In this document: positions 58,521 through 64,000 of the stretch, in pieces | Layout of the letters: each line of letters starts with the position of its first letter | Position numbering within the stretch: position 1 is the stretch's first letter | Source: Cynocephalus volans | Taxonomy: Eukaryota > Chordata > Mammalia > Dermoptera > Cynocephalidae | Assembly: GCF_027409185.1 (NCBI RefSeq) | Contig: NC_084462.1 | Coordinates: 27,131,577-27,195,576, forward strand | Direction of reading: 5' to 3' | Length of the DNA: 64,000 nucleotides | Notes under the pieces: generated by a model | The model's input: only the letters and a program-made list of their open reading frames with translations | The model's database searches: none | What the model was told of the DNA's origin: nothing | Made by a program: the position numbers and the translations under genes

Positions 58521-58690
58521 AATATGCCACCAAACACAAATGTTGCCAGACACCCTTTGCTCAGGCTCAACTCTGAATCGCAGTGGTGTACACAGGGGAA
58601 GAGGGCAAGGCATCTGAGCCTGCAAGACCAAATTCCAGGTTGATGAGTTTTTAAACAAGACGGGCTTTTATCTGTAGTTTCACACTCTTA

Positions 58691-58705
58691 CCAGTAGATG
58701 GCAAC
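58691..58705 (+). promoter_or_regulatory. CTCF-like motif
   Basis: CCAGTAGATGGCAAC fits the CTCF core CCASYAGRKGGC at all 12 positions. A single sequence match does not prove binding. Confidence 0.3.
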
Positions 58706-58969
58706 AGTCTCCTACCATCTTTTAAGGATTTCTGCTACGGCTCCCCTGACAACTGGCCACTTTACAGAAAAGTCCACTCACTCTATGAGTCTTTACTGAG
58801 AATCTACCCGAGATCCAGGGCAGGGGACAGATGTGAGAAAAGGAAGACTGAGGTCAACCTTCAGAGGGTATAGTACAGGAGTTGAGGGTGGAGAGTAATG
58901 AAATACACATACATCAGTGAAGACCCCCTCCATAGTAATGGACCCTTGTAGTCTGGAGACAGCATTTCC

Positions 58970-59510
58970 TTGGGCCTCAGTTTCTTCATCCATAAAACAA
59001 GGAGGTTGGAGTGGATGGTGTTTGGAGTTCCTCAGTGCTCCTAGATTCCCTCAATACACCACAGCATGTTCATGAGCAACCTAACAGAGAGATCAGAATA
59101 TGCAGATATCGCCAGACTATTCATGAAGGAGGCTGGGGCTGGGCCCAGAAAAATGGGCAGGGTTTGGTAAGAAAGATGCCATCGCAGTAATAGAGACCCT
59201 TGTTTATACTCTGCTGGGTACTGGAGGGGTTAAAAATGGCAAAGACTTCCCTGATTCCTAGAAATTCATGGTCTAATGGAAAAGCTGATAAGCCAACAGG
59301 TCATTGCTGTATAATTTTTACAGTACAATGGGATAAGGATCGTCATAATTCCTAACATTTATAAAATGAATCTAGAGTATTCCTCACTCTTGTGAGGTAA
59401 GACAAGAATTGTTCTTATTTTCAAGGAAACCTGACATGAAGTAGTGGGTCTGAGGTCACACATCTGCGAGTGGCGGAACTTGGGCTATAACCACATCCTG
59501 TGTTTTGTCC
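58970..59510. repeat. MIR fragments
   Basis: 'gggcctcagtttcttcatcc' at about 58,973 and 'ggtctgaggtcacacatctg' with 'gagtggcggaacttgggct' at about 59,445-59,485 are MIR core phrases. The sequence between shows nothing. Confidence 0.55.
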
Positions 59511-59519
59511 ACTTCCTTA

Positions 59520-60095
59520 CAACAACATGACCCCACTGATCAGTTACAAAACTGAAAATCTCAGCCATCAAACCAGAACATGAGAAAACTCCTTTACTTG
59601 TTACTAATTATGAAAGAAACAGATCTCTTGGTCCCTGGAGGGAAATCCAGAGCTACTTGGGTAGTATGTGCTCCACGAGGCGACAGCAGGCTGGTGTCCT
59701 TCCTCTGTCCCACGGTTACTGGCATTCCCGGCCTTCTCAGACTCCTCCCAGGCTGTCAGGAATCTCATGAGACACTTATCCCATCTGCTGAGTCACTGAA
59801 TATCTGCTACGCGCATCACTCACTCTCCGTCACTCACTCTCCAGTCTCGTAGACAATTTGATCAACAAAGGTGCTGCAGACAGATGTAGCACCCTTTAGA
59901 TCCATGTGGTTTGTGTCCCCAAGGAGATTTCCAGAAGGGCTTCTTCATTTAACTCTGGACATTTGAGTCTCAAAATCTCAAGTTTTAGTCCTGGTTTGAG
60001 CTCAGTCACTCTTAACTTTGGGGCCCTTGGTGTCTTTAATTTACAATAATCTCTCATGTGTACATAATTTTAAAATTAATAAAGTGCTTCTACAT
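59520..60095. other. Intergenic, nothing recognised
   Basis: A 90-codon frame at 59,580-59,852 has no family signature. Confidence 0.4.
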
Positions 60096-60099
60096 TATC

Positions 60100-60425
60100 T
60101 CATCCCATTTGTTCTGCTGTAACAGAAAGCCACAGACTGAGTAAGTTATAAAGAACTGAAATTTATTTCTCGCCATTCTGGGATCTGGGAAGTCCAAGAT
60201 CAAGGTGCCAGCATCTGGTGTGGGCCTTCTTGCTGTGTCCTCACACAAAGGCAGAAGGTAGAAGAGCAAGAGAAAGCAAACCCACTCTTGCAAGCCCTTT
60301 TTATAGTGGAATTAATCTCTGCCCTCATAACCTAAACACCTCCCGAAAGGCCCCACCTCCCAACACTGTTGTGTTGAGGATTAAGTTTCCAAACACAAGA
60401 ATTTTGGGAAACACATTCAGACCAC
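60100..60425 (-). mobile_element. MLT1-type LTR, minus strand
   Basis: 'ttctgctgtaacagaaagcc', 'aagtccaagatcaaggtgcc', 'ccttcttgctgtgtcctcac' and 'ggccccacctcccaacactg' follow antisense MLT1 order. Confidence 0.75.
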
Positions 60426-60429
60426 AGCG

Positions 60430-61576
60430 CATATGACATGATTGTTTTTATTCCTTACAACTTCATGAGGAAATTTTTTCCTCTAATTTATAAATTTTAA
60501 AAAATCTAAGGCTCCTAAAATTTTAAATTAGCTCAAATAGCAGAGTTCCATTTCAATAATACTTGATTTATTCATTCAGTAAACATATATGAAGAACCAT
60601 CTGATCATGGTCAGATGCTACTTGAGAATACAAAGAACAAAAAATCATGTTCACTAGCCTTATGGCATGAGCATTCTAGCAAGAAATATAAACAGAGTAA
60701 CACATTTTTATGATGCAATGTAAAAGTGCTACATTAAAATGTTAGGAAGGAAAGAACACTGAATGAGTGCCTTTTATATTCTAGACCCTGCATAAGGAGC
60801 TTTTGTCCCAACTTCCTTTGTGATCAGTCAGGATAAGTTAAGTTATGCTGCAGAACAAAAAAGCCCAAGTCTCAGTTTATGCACACTCATACTGCATGTC
60901 CAACATGCTAACATAATGACTCAGGGAGCTGGGTGAACAGAGGTTCCATCTCAACCACACTTTCATGACTGCAGCATCAGGGTAAAAGGAATTCTGAACT
61001 AGCAAATGTATGTTGTGTCCCATAAGTGGCACCTGTCAATTCCACTCACAACTCATTGTACAGATCCAGCTACAAGGTCTCATTCAACCACGAGGAGGCC
61101 TGGAAGTCTTCCCTGAGCCCAGAAAGACAGGAAGAACATATATTGGTGAGGACTAAGGATAAGTAGAGAAATATTTGTACTTCAATAAAAAGTTATGCAT
61201 TATCTATAGCATTCTATTCCACCTTATCATATTCTGATTCTATGGGAACTATTTTACAACTCAAAGTTGTAAGTATCCAATAGACATATGGATTCCTTTT
61301 TTTTTTTTAACACACAAAGATTGATATCTTTAAGGCATAAAGAACTTTAAAAAATGAATTAGAAAAATCTTAATAGAAATTTGGTGAAGGACATGAGCAG
61401 ATAAGTCACACACCCCAAAGAAATACACATGGCTAATAAGTACATTCTAAGATGTTCTTGTGGGCGGGGGTGGGGTGGCCCATGGGCCCAGTCTCCTAGA
61501 CATATGAATTCTGCTTTGTCTAATAGAAGTTCAGTTGAGTCGCCTTCCTTCTTTGTGGAAAAACCAATTTTGCCTC
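60430..61576. other. Intergenic, nothing firmly recognised
   Basis: AT-rich sequence. 60,830-61,000 has a weak resemblance to ancient MER-type repeats. No gene or RNA supported. Confidence 0.4.
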
Positions 61577-61682
61577 TTTTTTTTTTTTTTTTTTTTTGGC
61601 CGCTGGCCAGTACAGGGATCAAACCCTGGGCCTTGGTTTTATCAGCACCAAGCTCTAACCAACTCAGCTAACTGGCCAGTCG
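61577..61682 (-). mobile_element. Monomeric tRNA-Ile-derived SINE, minus strand
   Basis: Long T-run, then the antisense unit ending 'ctcagctaactggccagtc'. Flanks 'aattttgcctct' at about 61,566-61,577 and 'aattttgcttct' at about 61,683-61,694 form a one-mismatch target duplication. Confidence 0.85.
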
Positions 61683-61818
61683 AATTTTGCTTCTATTTGC
61701 ATATCTATTTCAATATTCCTGATCTATGAAGACATCTGTTTTTTAGGTTCTCTTTTGAGCTGTTTTATAACATCTGGTTATAACCTGTTTCCCTCATTAT
61801 GAGCAAAATAAAATCTTT

Positions 61819-61953
61819 TTTTTTTTTTTTTTTCGTGACCAGCACTCAGCCAGCGAGTGAACTGGTCATTCCTATATAGGATCCCAACCCGCGGCGGGAG
61901 CATTGCCGCGCTCCCAGCGCAGCACTCTACCGAGTGCGCCACGGGCTCGGCCC
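61819..61953 (-). mobile_element. tRNA-derived SINE, second type, minus strand
   Basis: T-run, 'cgtgaccagcactcagccag', core with 'acccgcggcgggagcattgc', and end 'gcgccacgggctcggccc'. Perfect 16-bp target duplication 'gcaaaataaaatcttt' at 61,803-61,818 and 61,954-61,969, so it is probably recent. Confidence 0.9.
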
Positions 61954-62039
61954 GCAAAATAAAATCTTTAACTTGTTCATTTTTATATCTGTGTGAGAGC
62001 CATGATTTTGCCTTTTTCTAAAAATGATCTTTTAGTGAC

Positions 62040-62180
62040 ATGCTTTAATGATAAGAAAAGAGATTCAGAGAGGTTAAGAAACTTGCCCAAAGTCACTCAT
62101 CTAATGAGTGACGGAGGTGGAAATTCTAATCCTTTCCGTATGACCTTAGGGACTATGTTATTTGTCCTATATGACTTGCA
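62040..62180. repeat. MIR fragment
   Basis: 'gagattcagagaggttaaga' and 'aacttgcccaaagtcactca' are MIR-type phrases. Confidence 0.6.
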
Positions 62181-62520
62181 AATACTGAGATGTGGCAGAG
62201 GGAAGATTCGTTCACTTTCAGGGTCCAGGAAGGCTGGATATTGAAGCCGGGTCTTGGCAAATGAGCAGAACTTCTGCAAGCAGAGAAGGGCGTTTTGAGA
62301 AGAGCAGAAGCGTCAAGAGCTGGGAAGGGCAGGGTGTGTTTAGAAAACCGGAAGAGAGACAGCAGGGAAAAGATTGCAGGGGAGCTAGAAGCAAGGGCGA
62401 GAACCGTGAAAAGCCTCTAAAGCCGTGCCAGATTTGAAGCAATCCATGAAGAGCAAGGGATCAAATCCGTGTTTGGGGAAGACATACCTGATAGTGCTGT
62501 GGAGAACAGCCTAGGGGACA
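62180..62520. other. Intergenic, nothing recognised
   Basis: Purine-rich unique-looking stretch; short frames only. Confidence 0.4.
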
Positions 62521-62529
62521 TGATCAGAA

Positions 62530-63435
62530 GCAGGACACGCAGTGACCATTGCAACATTATTCACAATAGCCAAAAGGTGGAAACAATCCAAACGTCCATC
62601 AGCTGACAAACAGGTAACAAAATGTGGACTATTAGTCAGCCTTAAAAAAGATACATGAACATGAACCACAACATGCATGAAGCTTGAAGACATTATGCTA
62701 AGTGAAATAAGCCAGAAACAAAAGGACAAATACTGTATGATTCCACTTACATCAGGCACTATATTAGTCTGTTTATGTTGCTTATAACAAAATATCTGAA
62801 ACTGGGTGATTTATAAAGAAAATGAAATTTATTGCTTACAGTTTCTAAGGCTGGGAAGTCCAAAGTCCATCTGGTGGTGTTGACAGTGCTCCAGGGGTCT
62901 CACATTGCAGGATGGTGGAAGCAGAGAGAGAGAAAGACAGACAGACTCTCCTGTTCTTTCAAAGGCCTCAGAACCACACCCCTGACCACCATTTTAATCC
63001 ATTCACTACTGCATGGTCCTACAATCCAATCACCTCTTCAAGGCCCCACCTTTAATTACCATAATACGATTTCCCACCCTCTTAACAGTTACAGTGGGGG
63101 CCAAGTTTCTAATACATAAAACTTGGGGGACACAATTCAAGCTTCAGTGAGTTTGGGGGGACATAATTCAATCCACTACAGGTAGCTAGAATAGGCAAAT
63201 GCATAGAGACAGAAAGCAGAACAGAGAGTGTCAGGGGCTGGGGAAGAAGGAAAGTGGGGAGTTATTGGTATTAATGGGTACAGAGTTTCTGTCTGGGATG
63301 ATGAAAAAGTTCTGGAAATGGATAGTGTTGATAGTTGCACACTATTGTATTTTTAAAGCCAATCAATTGTACACTTAAAAATGGTTAAAATGATAAATTT
63401 TATGTTATGCCTATTTTACCATAATAAAAAAAAGT
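62530..63435 (+). mobile_element. L1 3' end, + strand, split by a MaLR LTR
   Basis: 'ttattcacaatagccaaaag' to 'gtatgattccacttacatca' before the LTR, then 'gtagctagaataggcaaatg' to 'attttaccataataaaaaaa' after it. Confidence 0.8.
62764..63181 (-). mobile_element. MaLR-type LTR, minus strand, inside L1
   Basis: Starts 'tattagtctgtttatgttgc' and ends 'aattcaatccactaca'. Same element type as 7,998-8,410 (shared 'ttattgcttacagtttc', 'gctgggaagtccaaagtcca', 'aaggccccacctt'). 'cacaattca' recurs as 'cataattca', an internal near-duplication at 63,128-63,171. Confidence 0.75.
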
Positions 63436-64000
63436 TCAACATATAAAGGCAGGGAGACCATTGCATAGTCTACGTGAGAAATGCCAAGGGCCCCAACTAG
63501 AGAGATAGGAGGGACCAGAGAGATGAATTCCTGAGTCATCCAGGGCTCAAATCCAGCGGCTGCTCTCCCCAGCAGGTTGCTCTTCAGGGCTCACATGCTT
63601 TGATTCAAAAATTCTCTGGTTCTATTATGCTACCCCTATGAATAATCTATTACATCTCTGATACAGTGCCTGGGCCAATGCCTGACCCATAGTAAATGCT
63701 TAATGCCAATGTACTGGATGAAGAAAGGAAGGAATAAAAAGACAGAAGTCTACACCAGTGGCTCTCAGTGGTTGCAGAAGGGAGGCAATGGCATCTTAGA
63801 GTCACTGGGAAGCTTTTCCTAAATAAACTTGCTCCTATCCTCCAATGAATCCTCTCCGACCCCCACACCCAAATTCCAATATGTTCTGAGGAAGGATGGA
63901 AGCTGGGGGATGAGGGACCCGGGTGAGGTGGGTACCTGGCAGGTGAGGAATCCAAGCGTACAGTTGGACTTTAGCCTCAGTGGACCCGGGGGCACCTGGA
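63435..64000. other. Right end of window, nothing coding
   Basis: Unique-looking sequence with a weak MER5-like phrase near 63,755-63,790 ('accagtggctctcagtggtt'). No HIP1 exon or other gene was recognised up to the edge. Confidence 0.4.

Overview
This is a mammalian nuclear window: spliced CC-chemokine genes with GT-AG introns, placental L1, MIR, L2 and MaLR repeats, and one old endogenous retrovirus. Seven tRNA-derived SINE units fall into two groups. Monomers and a dimer clearly derived from tRNA-Ile resemble the CYN family of colugos (Dermoptera); the other group starts with a 'gggccgagcccgtggc' head. No Alu, B1/B2 or carnivore tRNA-Lys SINE was seen, so a colugo (Galeopterus or Cynocephalus) is the most likely source. 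This species call is inference.

The left end (1-2,010) is CCL24 (eotaxin-2): three coding exons and a polyA signal, all on the + strand. The protein ends 17 codons early relative to human CCL24. About 22 kb downstream on the same strand (24,260-28,025) lies the CCL26 (eotaxin-3) locus. Its promoter motifs, three exons and 3' UTR can still be recognised, but both start codons are lost, a base is missing in the signal-peptide exon, the CC motif is CS, and exon 3 has a 5-base insertion. I read it as a pseudogene. The order CCL24 then CCL26 matches the human 7q11.23 region on its minus strand. HIP1 would be expected beyond the right edge; no HIP1 exon was recognised.

Between the two chemokine loci (2,010-24,250) are old repeats (MIR, L2, MER5-like, MLT1/MST-type LTRs, L1 tails), colugo-type SINEs and a decayed class I-like ERV at 16,014-23,114. 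The ERV has both LTRs, remnants of gag, pro, pol and env in order, and a candidate 6-bp target duplication.

From 28,150 to 57,160 the window is almost solid L1. A young full-length L1 (32,761-39,591) has an intact ORF1, an ORF2 broken by a single frameshift, a 14-bp target duplication and a short 3' transduction. It sits inside an older + strand L1. Next comes a minus-strand L1 nest (41,180-53,880) in which a MaLR LTR, a SINE pair and two further L1s are each bounded by their own target duplications, then another minus-strand L1 carrying a solo LTR. The right end (57,160-64,000) is non-coding, with MIR, L2, MLT1/MST LTRs, two SINEs, an L1 tail and one CTCF-like motif.

No new multi-gene system was found. 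The strongest biology is the contrasting state of the two eotaxin genes and the readable history of nested insertions.
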